Positions 39,016 through 50,944 of a stretch of 64,000 nucleotides of DNA are shown piece by piece. The stretch covers positions 33,624,501 through 33,688,500 of the forward strand of contig NC_088930.1 in the NCBI RefSeq assembly GCF_038396675.1, in the 5' to 3' direction. The translations under genes were made by a program, and so were the position numbers. Source of the DNA: Hydra vulgaris (lineage: Eukaryota > Cnidaria > Hydrozoa > Anthoathecata > Hydridae). The notes under the pieces were generated by a model. The model was not told where the DNA came from and did no database searches. It was given only the letters and a program-made list of their open reading frames with translations. Within the stretch, counting starts at the first letter, position 1; each line of letters opens with the position of its first letter.

Positions 39016-39162
39016 GGTATTTGACCTGAACCAAAGCCGGGTTTATGGCTGGGGCTGTATTAATATGGGTGAATCTTGATATAATACATAAAAATAAGTC
39101 AGTGTGCACCAATGTTTATGCCGTCCATTCCGTAGAACCGGCCTTGGGGTGAGGGAAATACC
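39016..39162 (+). mobile_element. 147-bp MITE, copy 1 of a head-to-head pair
   Basis: It runs from GGTATTTGACCTGAACC to GAGGGAAATACC. It is an inverted relative of 39185-39330, sharing GCCGGGTTTATGGC, GGGGCTGTAT and CAGTGTGCACCAAT. Confidence 0.85.
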
Positions 39163-39184
39163 AGCATAGTAAACGACCGGGGTT

Positions 39185-39330
39185 GGTATTTGACTCTGAC
39201 CAAGGCCGGGTTTACGACGGAACTGCATAAATATTGGTGCACACTGACTTGTTTTTATATATCATATCAATATGCACCAATATTTATACAGCCCCAGCCA
39301 TAAACCCGGTTTTGGCCCAGGTTAAATACC
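39185..39330 (-). mobile_element. 146-bp MITE, copy 2 of a head-to-head pair
   Basis: It runs from GGTATTTGACTCTGACCAAG to CCCAGGTTAAATACC. It is separated by 22 bp from copy 1 and inverted relative to it. Both have GGTATTT...AAATACC termini. The superfamily is not clear. Confidence 0.85.
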
Positions 39331-40806
39331 AGCCACAGTCGTTTACTAATCCAGCATCAGTTTCATTTGATTGTTCTGTACAGATTGTGCTTACATAAAC
39401 AATATTGCTTTGAACCTTGAACCACTTCTATGTTTTCAAACGTATTGCTGTTACGTGTTCTTCTTATCTATTCTACACGTATAAACTTCAGCAAAGAATC
39501 TCTTTTAGCTGCCTCAGATTCTCTTTCTTCTGCAAATTTCCTCTTTTGAGCTCTCTAGTAGGCACAAGACGTGTTTTGACGTTTAAAAACAGTATTTACA
39601 TTTTAATACGTATTTTAAACATCTCAAACACGTCTTGTGAGAATAAATATTTGCGCGACATAGTCAATAGTATTAAAAACTAGTCATTTTTTATAAACAA
39701 TTTGATACACAGAACAACAGATGACTGCTTTTCACACAAACACTTAAAAAAAACTTTTCATTTTTTTCAGAAAAAACTGAAAACAATTTGTATTCGTTGG
39801 CTCATTCAACGAACACCAGATTTCTGTTAAATTTGTGTTTTAAATAATTCGAATTTAAATCTCACTGTTTCTAAAAACACTAATTAGAAAGACATTAAAA
39901 CAAGGTGGAGGAGTTTCGATTTACGTTGAAAATAACTTTTTTTTCGAAATGATTTCGATTATTTGAAATAGTTTCTTAAAGTGATTAAGTAATTGTTACT
40001 ATTTAAATATTACTCGATAGAAATAAAAGTATTCTTTTAACCAGTGCCGCGAGAAGTGGGTTGGTGGCCCAACCTCCCTTAAACCTGTTATTAGGGTCCC
40101 AGAATCTTTCCATTTGGTATAATATAAAAAACTTTAGATTAGCAAAAGAACCCCTAAATTCGCCAGGTGGGGTTCTAGCAACAGTACTGCCATTAAGGCC
40201 ACCTATCGGTGCGTGAAAAAATTTAAGACTCTTACTAATGGCGATAGATCGCTAGATAGATCTGCGCTTGCGACTAATAAACGATAATACTTTCCCAAAA
40301 GTTAAAATGATTGAAGGAAAACATGTTTTCGTACTAGATGGTCGCAGCATTCACGTGTCCATGAAAGTTATTAAAGTATGCATTGAAAACAACATATGGT
40401 TGATCAGCCTACCAGCTTATTCAAATCATTTTTTGTAACCACTGGGCTTAGAAAATATTGTCACGTTAAAGATACCTGAAAAAAGGTATTTTAATCATAT
40501 TGTAAATCATCAAAGAGCAAAAATGTTAATAAAGCTAGTTTTTCCATGATTCAATGAGATTAACTGACAAACTAAAAGAAAAGTTTTATTAGTTTTTTTA
40601 CAATTGTGGAATATAAATGGTTTTTTAATGCAACAAAAAACAAATTATCTAATGCAAAATCGAACAAATTACCACATTGTACTAATAATTCTGAAAAGTT
40701 AACAATAATTTGTTTGTAGTCTAATGGAAACTTGTGGACTATTTAAAGAAATGACTCCATTTTTATTGAATCACTACTGTTATCTTGGTCAATAGTTTTA
40801 ACTATA
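39331..40806. other. Non-coding stretch
   Basis: I recognise no gene. The frame near 39417 has no motifs. Confidence 0.4.
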
Positions 40807-41022
40807 GTGCTTAGGGAATGTCTATAAGTTACGCAACACTAAATTTCAAAAATAAACAAAACAAAAAGATCAGAAGTTTTCCCTCGCAGAGCCATAAGTT
40901 AAATAGAAAATCAAAATAGAGTATTAAACTCAATGAAAATTGCCTGCTTAAACCTTAAGATCCCTCCTATTTCTGTTTTAAAATAAATTTAGCGTTGCGT
41001 AATTTATAGACGATATCTAATG
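40807..41022. mobile_element. MITE, 216 bp
   Basis: Inverted ends: TCTATAAGTTACGCAAC near 40816 and GTTGCGTAATTTATAGA near 40996, within longer imperfect inverted flanks (TTAGGGAATG and ACGATATCTAA). The interior is non-coding. A related terminus occurs alone at 63757. Confidence 0.75.
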
Positions 41023-41054
41023 CTATCTATATAACTCGAACGTGCAAATGGCTT

Positions 41055-41234
<180 letters not shown>

Positions 41235-41877
41235 CAACAACAACCCAACCTGTTTTCAGTTTTGTCGGTACTAATCATTTTGTTCGAATAATTGCTAACG
41301 TTGAGTAAGCAATTTAGATCAACGTTGGATTTGCATCAGAAAAAATAGCCGATGTTTTTTCTCCGGGCTTCTTATTTAAAAGCTATTTAAGAAATATTGT
41401 AAACAAAGAAAAACTCTCTACAGTTGGAGAAATTTGTGAGCCGATTAAAAAAACGTGTATAGAAACATGGGCATTTGGAAGAGCCTGTAAAAACGTATTG
41501 TTTTTTTTGTAACGCTGTAAAGAGCTAGAGGGTAAACAAGTCAATAAACCTCATAATTAGTTTCTAATTTTGATAAATTTACTAATAATAAAATTATAAA
41601 AAAAACAATCTTACTTTGTTATTTATTTAAATATTTTAAATCAAAAGCACATGCACAACTTGAAATATGAAAAAATAGAAAGAATAGCCATAAAATAGGC
41701 TCCGTTATCAATCTTATTTAAATATAATCATAGAAAATGAATGAAAAAAATTACTTTAAACTAAAAGATTCTTTAGATATTTAAGAAATTTTAACAAAGT
41801 AATGTATTATTAAATTTTTTCATTTTACCATAATGAAATTGTTATTTTGATCTGTGTCATATCTTCGGCCTTTAATA

Positions 41878-42073
41878 TGTTATGCAATGTGTTGTGCAAT
41901 ATGTTATGCAATATGCTATACTATGCAATATGTTATGCTATATGTTATGCAATATGTTATGCAATATGTTATGCAATATGCTATGCAATATGTTATGCAA
42001 TATATTATACAATATGTTATGCATTATGTTATGCAATATGTTATGCAATATATTATGCAATATGTTATGCTGT
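41878..42073. repeat. 12-bp minisatellite (ATGTTATGCAAT)
   Basis: About 16 imperfect copies. As 12 is a multiple of three and the unit lacks stops in the plus frames, three overlapping frames stay open (QYVM, ICYA and NMLC repeats). These are not genes. Confidence 0.95.
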
Positions 42074-42500
42074 ATTCTTTATATTTATTTTGTTTACGAG
42101 GCCGTCTCAGTGTCTGTTTCTAATTTGATCTCAGAGAATACTTATTTAATGATTTATCTTAAAATTAGTCTCAAAAATTTCTGCTGTGCAATTTTTAATA
42201 TAATTAAATATAGATCATGTGTTGAAATCTATTTTCTCATAAGACTCATCACTTTTATGGCATTCACATGCTATTCATAAGCTTAATCTCGCTGATGTTC
42301 ATTCCGTTAAGTCTTCCGTGGAACTAAAGAAATATTTTAGTCGGGTTTATTTATTTATTTAATTCGTTAATTTCGCTGTTTAATAACATTTACAATTTAA
42401 AAGTATATAAATAAAAACACTAGCGGTGCAAGTCGATGATATTATTTTGTCTTATCACCGAGGCCCAACCGTACGTATTTACAACAACCATATTATAAGT

Positions 42501-42650
42501 GTATACTTTTCAAATTATTTATTGAAAACTCTAAATGAAAAATAAATAACAATTTATTTATTAATTTTAAGTTTAAAAAATACTTCAAAAGTTTAAATAA
42601 TACTTCAAGAACAATATTCATGTTAGGAGTAATAATCAAGTAAACAAGAT
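42501..42650. repeat. Dispersed repeat, copy 2 (pairs with 20768-20885)
   Basis: Same orientation and order as the copy at 20768, with an internal duplication of a TACTTCAA-type segment. Diverged by scattered substitutions. Confidence 0.75.
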
Positions 42651-43451
42651 AAATTGAAAGAAAAAAAGTAAAGAAATTAAAAAGCACGTAGTTATAAGAA
42701 TTGCAATATATACGCATACTCACAACTTATTTATTGAAAAGTATAAAAGTAAAATATATAACAGTTTGTATTTAAATAATATTTAAGTAAAGAACGGAAA
42801 ATTCGTTTTTCGATTCGTTTACAATTTTCAGTGGGCCAGAATTCACTTTTACTGGACAAAATTCATAACTAATTTAATATTAGGGCTATATTGACTAAAA
42901 TTAGGATGAGTAATAATATGATGTCTGCGCTTCTTATGAAGGTGTTATTTTTTTAATTCGTTGCTATGGATACTAAATTTCGGATAGCAAAAATCTAGTT
43001 TTGGTATTTGCAGATATTTTTACGAGTGCTATGTTTACCAAATTTTATATAAGTACCAATATGAGGTCGCGCTTTTTAAAAACGTGAATAATTTTTTTTT
43101 TCGTTGCTATGGATACCTAATTTTGCTTAGCAGCAACTAACTTTTATTAGTTGCATATGTTTTATTTGCGCTATGTACACTATTTAGCACCTGTTTTATT
43201 ATGAGACCCTTGCTCGTGAAAAGCAAAACTTATTTAAGTTTAATATGATTACACGTTGCTAGATAAACTTGTTTTCCTGTAGAACAAAATTGTATTCTAA
43301 TTTAATAACTTAGTTTTTCTAATTAACAGATTTTACGAGCGTCTACAGAGTTTTTAAAATTTGTTTGTTTATATTGTTCCCATGCATTCACAATCATCAA
43401 AAATCTTTGACAATGTAATCTATAAGTAGTACAAGCTTAGCAAACAATAAT

Positions 43452-43700
43452 TCACAAGAATTTGAAGTTGACAAAGTTGCAACTTTTCTTTGTTTTTAAT
43501 GATGATTCTTGAAATGATAATGTAGGTCTGCCGAGTTGTTTGTTTTTACTATCCTTCATTAATGTGGTATTAAAATCATTTTCAAGCCAAGCTGAATTCT
43601 TTATAATAAACCTTGCACCGGTTAGTTTACTTTGAATCCATCTCTTAACATAATCAAAATAAATAAACGAAAGACTAGTGAATTTTACTTCTTGTGACAC
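43452..43700 (-). pseudogene. Unidentified ORF fragment with GRPTLSF motif
   Basis: An 82-residue frame with SKLTGARFIIKNSAWLENDF and KQLGRPTLSFQESSLKTKKS. This layout resembles the N-terminal piece of large orphan proteins found near transposons in invertebrates, but I cannot name it. No continuing exon is visible. It may be a relic of the hAT whose ends are at 42829 and 50456. Confidence 0.3.
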
Positions 43701-43829
43701 TCATGAAGCCTTAATAAAAACAGCATTTCAACATTTAAAATGAATAGCCACAACCAAAGCAACCAAAATAGATTATTAAATCAACTTGGTTTGACAAGCG
43801 CTAAATAAATAAGAACAAAATTTAAATTA

Positions 43830-43942
<113 letters not shown>

Positions 43943-44697
43943 CAGTATTACGTTTTGTATGACTAAGACCGTATTATATGTTTTCCACGTTTTTTAAAAT
44001 TTTGTGCAAATAAAAATTTTTGAGCGCAATTACAGATTTTTTGTTAGGTAAAAGAGTTCAAACGTAAAAGAAAACCTAAGTGGCGCCTAGTGGCAGCCAG
44101 GTTAATGAAATTATTAAAGCAAACATATATAAGCTTTAAAATATCTGAGTATAAAAGCAAGATGTAACAATAAAAAAAATATATTGTCAATTAAAAGCAA
44201 AAGTTAGACATTAAAATATTACAAATTAGGCATATTTAAATTTGCTATAACTATGTTAATTACATACCAATTTTAGTCTAACAACTTTTAAAATCTAGAT
44301 AATATATAGAGTAATAATATAATATTTTAAAAAGCGCAAATTTGTAATTTTATGCAAATTTTATTTTTTACATATTTAGATTTTGCATCATCTATCTTGT
44401 TATGTATTTCTAAGCTCTAAATGGCCGCAAAATATTGCCTGTCTGATGATAGCGTCACTATTATGAAAAACAACATTCATAAATTATTTTATTCAGCCCT
44501 TTTATTTTTTCCTTTTAATTTTAATGCTGCAAAGGAACTTAAAATATTTATTAAAATTAACTTTAGTATGCAAATATGTAAATTTTATTTAATTCTATCG
44601 ATTTTTTAAACAACATTTTTCTCTTTATAATTTTTTTTTCTAATTTACATTTGCGTCTACTTCAACCACAGCATTAGTATATTCATTAAAACTTTAA

Positions 44698-45372
44698 GAG
44701 CCATTTTCTGATAAAATCAGGCAAAAGTAGTGTCGGCTCAAAAGTGATATCTTTTAATCGCGCTCAATTTTATATACAGTAATGGTAATAGGGTAAAAAA
44801 GAAGCCTGTAAATTTTTTTTTTTTAAATATTTCTAGTTCCTGAGTTATGGTCGGTCAAACTTTTGCCCTTTTAATACTTGGAAAGTCACTTTTGGGGTTT
44901 TATGATTTTTAAACTAAGATTAAAAGCAATGAGACCACTGCACCCTAAGTTTCTTTTCATATTATGGAAGTATAGGTAGAACTTTAAAAAAAAAAATCAA
45001 AAAAACTGAGGACAATCCTTCCTTTGTCTAAAAATCATAAGCTGAAATCACACATTTTTGAATTTGGGGCCTACTTTAAATACATTTATCTCGGAGCGTA
45101 AAAAGTGCCCGCGACTTATCTCATTCTTTTTTGAAAGAGTATCTCATTTTTATTTGAATGGTCTAGAGAAACTGAGAGGATATTGTTTACAAAAAAACTT
45201 ATGAGTCATCAAAGTGTCAAAAAATGTTTTAATTAGCGTTCAAATATCAGCCATTATGGGAAATGGGAAAGGTCCCAAGATTGAAGATACAGATTTTCTA
45301 TTACTTCATATTACAATTTATTTAATGCGAAAAAAAAACTTAGGGGGTAATATTTCATTGTTATAATAACTC
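44698..45372 (+). repeat. Left long terminal inverted repeat
   Basis: About 675 bp, pairing with 49672-50338. Well-matched landmarks include CTAGTTCCTGAGTTATGGTC, CACTTTTGGGGTTTTATGAT and TTTTTGACACTTTGATGACT (the last on the complementary arm). The outer 130 bp have diverged more than the rest. Confidence 0.9.
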
Positions 45373-45517
45373 CATCACAAAAAGTTAAATTTTTTATATA
45401 TTTAAAAAAAACAACCGAATGTAGCAGCGGAATTAATCAATATATTATATGATGTCCTTATCTTATTATGCCATTGTTTGCGTCATAAATCAGTTTTACA
45501 TATCTATATCTTTGATT

Positions 45518-48500
45518 TTAATGCATTGTTGCTTGAAATGCTTTTTGGGCTTTTTCAAATTGATCATCCCTAAGCTTATAGTCTCCAGACTGTTTTAACG
45601 GTAAAGGTGGTAGAATTCCACAAATGATTTCACTGTCTTTGTACTTTATAACATCAGGAAAAGCTGGCCACTTAAAAAGGTTCTTGACTGCAGAAGCATA
45701 CTTCATACAGCTCACATTGTAACCATCACTGAGAACCTAATATGAGTAATGATTTTTCTAATTTGAAAAATAGTTTGAAAAATCTGATTCTCATTTGACA
45801 AAAGTAAAACTTCGTTTAAATTTAGTGACACATTTAATATGATCAAATAATGTTAAAAAAAAATGTTTTTATTTGAATGAAAAACATTTTTTTAAACATT
45901 GAATGAAAATGAAGTACCTCATTTACAATCCCAGGATACCAATTGCCCATATAAATAACAACAATCCAATCGTTTTCATGCCATGCACTAGATAAATCAA
46001 TGGCAATGCTTATAAATTCCTTTTCAAATTCTTCATTTTCTAATTCTTCTAGATCTAAGGAAAGAAAAATATAAATATTTATACAAACACTTGTACAAAT
46101 ATTTATATATTACAAAATAATATTAAAATATATATTCATGAGAGTAGATATAAAAATTATTACCTTGATCTGCTGTCTCTTCTTCTTCGTTATCCGCATT
46201 AGCACTACCAACATCAATTGGTTCATTTAATCTTTTGTCTTTTTTTAGCCTGCTCCAACGTGAAAATAGTGATCTTATTTGCTGAGTTGTTACGTATTCT
46301 GAGACTTGAAGCTCTTTTCTTATCAAAAGGTGCACCTGCTCTGGACTAAACTTTTTTCCAGATACTTCACCTTCCATAAAGAGTTTATATAATACATCTT
46401 TTTGTCTCATACTATACCGGAAGGTACTGCGTGTAGGTAAAGCCCAACCTTTAACATATTTGCTAATGTCAGAACATTCTTCTTCAATTACCTCCTGTTG
46501 TGAGTTTGGTTTATAACTATGTAAGTTTGACTGAACTTGCATCTTCATTATGAAACTCTGTCTCACGTTATCCATTCCTGATTTTAAAGTGCTAATAATG
46601 TGTCTTCCCAACATCATGTGTTCTTCTAGTTCTTCTGATGTATGGAATGATCCATTACAAAATGGCTCAGTGCAAAAGTGAAACAAATTTAGTAATCTAT
46701 CTTCGCGAAACTTTTCTTTCATATTGCTTTTAAAAACTCTTGTTTTCTTTTCAGTATCACTATATGGGTGTGTTAAAAACATCTGCAGATCAAAATTGAC
46801 ATTGGAATATTCTTGTTTAACTCCATCGCCAACTGCATAGTATCGCCACATTGTCATATAATTATGAAAGAACTCAAACGAATGATACTGACTTATTTTA
46901 GCTATTTTTGTTCCGCTCAACTTGCTTTTTCCCTTTATAGTGGCAACACCAACAGCAGAATTTTTCAGCCCATGTCCGTAATGTAAAGCAGTATAAATGT
47001 CCTCTGCACACATCAAATCGTTACCAGCGTCAACAAAGCTACGAATCAATGACTTTGCTCCGGCAGCTTCTCTGTCGCACTGATCCTTGCCACGACAAGG
47101 TTCGTTGTAATCGTAGCGCTTAAGCTGTATTTGGTTATTTTTGCACAACATAAAAAGAGCTTCCATTATAAAGTTGCCATGGTACGATGAAGCATTGTCG
47201 GATTTTGCAAAGAGTTTATTAACACCAGAATGGTCATGCTTAAACTTCGGAAGAACTAATTGGGCAATTGATAGTGTTTCCGATAAACCTTGCTCACACC
47301 TATAAAGAGCTGTAAAATAGACCTTTTTATGTAAAATATTATTTTTCTTAGTGAAGAAAATGTCTACATGCAGTGACATCCCCTTTTTTCCAAAATATTC
47401 TTTTTGACCTTCCCTGAATTTGGATGGTAGAACTTTTTGGCAATAGTCTTTCAACCAAAATCCAGTTTCTTCATCAAGATTTTCAAAAGCAAAAACTTTG
47501 GCTTTTTTCTGTTGACAATCACGCATTAAATGTTTTTTATAATCAATGATGTCTTTTTCAGCAATTTCAATATCATAAATAATATCCTCGTCGGCTGAAT
47601 TACTTGATGCTAATCTTTTTATCTCAACTAAGGATTTGTTTAAATTTTCACACTCATAACAAATCTTATCATTAGGTGCTATTGAAATCTGTTGCAATTG
47701 CTTGTCGGTTATATCACTCAAAGCAAATATTGGGCAGTGGGAGATAGAATTAGGGTAGGTCGCACTGCAGTTAAACTGGAAATTAGTTTTGTAATATCGT
47801 TTGCTGCGTTCAAATAAATTACTCAGCTCTCTATTCTGGTACTTTAAAGATAAATCTTGCAACATAGAGAAACCATTCATAGCTGCAGCAGTAATATCAT
47901 CCAGTCCCGCTAAACATTTTTGTTGAGATGGTTTAACAGCATGAAGTATTCGCCACAAACTGCTTTCCGATAAAGGAGAGTAGTTCTCACTTCTGCAAAC
48001 TTCATTATAAAATGCAATTGTATGACTCATTTTAGCTGTCAAAACTGCACGAGATATTTTACATACATCATTTGAGTCAAATTTAATTTTTGTGACTCCA
48101 TATGCAACATCTTGAAGAAGGTTGCTGTTAAATATGAAATCGAGAAAATGTTCAGCTTTTTTCTGGTCTAGTCGATTTCGCGTAATTTCTTTTTCGACAG
48201 GAATAGTTATACCTATGCTAGCATTCTTCATTTTTCGTGCCTGGTCTATCTTGTATTTGGAGCACCCAAAAACTTTCATAAGTAACTTCTTAGTAAATTT
48301 TTCATGTTCAATTAAACACAGAACAATATGTTTACCCATAGAGTCACTTTCTTCATAAATTTTAACAAATTTTTTTAGATCATCAGGTACTGCATCATTG
48401 TCTGAAGTTTCCGAAGATCTATTTAAAACAATTGAGATAAAGTCTTCACTCTGATCTGGGGCAACAGCTTCAGCAAACCTCTTTGCAAGCTGTACCTTGG

Positions 48501-49473
48501 CTCTTTCAAATTTTCTTCGTAAATTATTTTTGGTTCCATTGCTGAGATCAGCTATCATTTTATTCTTTATCTGAAACTGAAAAGGGCTGATGTGGAGTGC
48601 TTCTGATAGGTTGTTACCAGTAGATGTAGCACCTTCAACCTTTTCTCCAGAAAGTAAAATTTCTTTAGGCTCAAAATCAAAATCAGTTGTGTCCTCAACC
48701 AACTCTTTGTTAGTGGCAGTACTTGTTTTAGTTTGAATAAGAATGCGCTCCGACTTAAGGTGATTGTGACAAAATACGGAACCTACAGGAACATTTTTGT
48801 TGTAATATTTTGAAACATTTATTGACATATTTATTGAAACACTTCTTACAGATGGTGATTTTTTACCAACACTTAGTTCATGCATTGGATGACAGCATCT
48901 TCTTGGAGGAACCCAGCCAATACCTTGAATTTTAACAAAAATCAAAATTTGAAATTTTTATTTAAATATTTCAAATTTATTATATATTATTTAGTAATTA
49001 AATTTTGTTATTGTTGAAATACGGTTGTAAGCAAATTCTTACCAAAGTTAAATCTATGGTAAGGACAAATATAGTCGTTATCAGAAAGTGATATGCACCC
49101 TCGGTTTTCTATAAGAGACTTTTCTGTCCATTCTGTCTCGTGGTGCGCCTTTAAAACCTAAAAACATAAAACTTAGATATTATGCAATGTAAACTGAGGG
49201 AATTAAACAACAATCATTTTACACTACTATATGATGCTAACAGGTTTTTTTTTTACTGCTAAGAGCATTTCTTACTTTAATTTTTACAAAGTGTGCTTTG
49301 ACATCCAAAGTCAGATCTTGTATCTTGAATAACCTTTTTTTATTGAAACGAGGATATGGTCCACACTTGACATCATTAACTTTGCAAACATTTTCAATAA
49401 CAACCTCTTGCTCTGACATATTTTTTGCAACTAAGTGTTTTTTTTTAAAGTACTTTAAGCATAAAATGCTCAT
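45518..49473 (-). CDS. Putative transposase of the TTAA element, five exons, intact
   Basis: Exons on the minus strand: 49473-49276, 49157-49043, 48923-46164, 46054-45918, 45736-45518. GT/AG junctions and phases (0,1,1,0) agree, giving about 1142 residues with no stop or frameshift. The start may instead be the inner Met of MSEQEVVIE (49419). Domains: a Cys/His-rich module across exons 2-3 (ICPYHRFNFGIGWVPPRRCC, then HPMH, residues about 95-115); a central region with CYECENL; a possible catalytic core with FAKSDNASSYHG (Asp about 679) and RGKDQCDREAAG (Glu about 723); a C2H2 finger (FCTEPFCNGSFHTSEELEEH, about 850-875); a helical block (YSMRQKDVLYKLFMEGEVSG); and a Tudor/SH3-like C-terminus over exons 4-5 (WIVVIYMGNWYPGIVNEVLS, KNLFKWPAFPDVIKYKDSEI). 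Transposase function is inferred from the flanking repeats and the acidic residues. A domesticated role is also possible. Confidence 0.85.
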
Positions 49474-49671
49474 TCTCTGTTCTGAATAATTCAGAAGGAA
49501 ATGCTCAATAAACCATACTGAATAACTGTAAATTAAGAAATAATGTCTAACAGTAATTAATTATGTTCAATAAACATCAAGTTAAAAATGTTTACTGAAA
49601 AAAATTTATTTTCAAGTCCACAATCGTATAAATGAAAAAAAACAAAAAACAGATTTAGCATCATTTTGACG

Positions 49672-50338
49672 TAATATTATTTCAACAATGGAATATTACC
49701 CCCTAAGTTTTTTTTTTGCATTAACTAAATTGTAATATGGAGTAATAGAAAATTTATAAATTCAATCTTGGGACCTTTCCCATTTCCCATAATGGCTGAT
49801 ATTTGAACGCTAATTAAAACATTTTTTGACACTTTGATGACTCATAAGTTTTTTTGTAAACAATATCCTCTCAGTTTCTCTAGACCATTCAAATAAAAAT
49901 GAGATACTCTTTCAAAAAAGAATAAGATAAATCACGGGCACTTTTTACGCTCCGAGATAAATGTATTTAAAGTAGGCCCCAAATTCAAAAATGTGTGATT
50001 TCAGCTTATGATTTTTAGACAAAGGAAGGATTGTCCTCAGTTTTTTTGATTTTTTTTTTTAAAGTTCTACCTATACTTCCATAATATGAAAAGAAACTTA
50101 GGGTGCAGTGGTCTCGTTGCTTTTAATCTTAGTTTAAAAATCATAAAACCCCAAAAGTGACTTTCCAAGTATTAAAAGGGCAAAAGTTTGACCGACCATA
50201 ACTCAGGAACTAGAAATATTTAAAAAAAAAAACTTTACAGGCTTCTTTTTGATATTACAAACAACGCAATATGTAAAATTGAGAATGATTGAAAGATATC
50301 ACTTTTGAGCATTGCCTGGTTTTCTCAGAAAATGGCTC
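49672..50338 (-). repeat. Right long terminal inverted repeat
   Basis: About 667 bp, inverted relative to 44698-45372. Its inner limit is near the AATATTACCCCCTAAG motif at about 49692 and slightly beyond. Confidence 0.9.
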
Positions 50339-50456
50339 TTAAGTGTATATAAACGGTTTTAAATTGTTTTATAATGTCTTTATATAGGTTCGACACCATT
50401 TAGGCATCAAAATTCTGATTTGGTTTTTATACTTTTGTCCAGTCACTGGCCCACTG

Positions 50457-50944
50457 TGCAATGTATAAAATAAAATATCGTACTTATAATAGGAACTTTT
50501 TTCAGTACAAATTATAAATTTAGCACAAATAATAAATATAAAAAAGTAACGGTGTTAAAAGAACGTGGGAAACTTGCAGAAGACCGTGTGGTCTTGTTCA
50601 TCGAGAAAAGAGCTGTGTTTGATACACATAAGTATATGACTACGTGGTTTGTTATACTTAATATATTGGCAGATATGTACGAAATATAAAGAAAATCTAA
50701 CATATACATTGCTTTGAAGTTAATTTTTTAGGTTGTTTTTTTAGATATTTGTTTTAATATACGTTCGTAAAATTGTATCAAACAAATTTTTTTAAAGTAC
50801 TTTCAGAAAATTTGCGTAATGTAATTTTGTAGTTGTAGTATTTTTAGATATTAGTTTGTTGTAGAGGTAAGGGCCGCGATACGAGATTGAGAAATTTTTT
50901 TTTTTTTATTTGGTTAAAATTTATTAAAATTTGCTATTCCTCGA
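50457..50944. other. Non-coding stretch
   Basis: No gene recognised between the hAT-like end and the LINE remnant. Confidence 0.4.

Larger units (their letters stand above)
44698..50338 (-). mobile_element. 5.6-kb TTAA transposon with long inverted repeats
   Basis: TTAA flanks both ends (44694-44697 and 50339-50342). The termini are GAGCCATTTTCTGA and its complement TCAGAAAATGGCTC. The inverted repeats are about 670 bp and differ by scattered substitutions and small indels. A single five-exon gene on the minus strand fills the interior. TTAA duplication is known for piggyBac and Kolobok, but the encoded protein matches neither family by eye. Confidence 0.9.

Noticed and set aside
41847-42280. 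Three overlapping Cys/Met/Tyr-rich frames
   Set aside because: Explained by the 12-bp minisatellite.
48122-48358. 78-residue plus-strand frame
   Set aside because: Antisense to the large exon of the TTAA-element gene.
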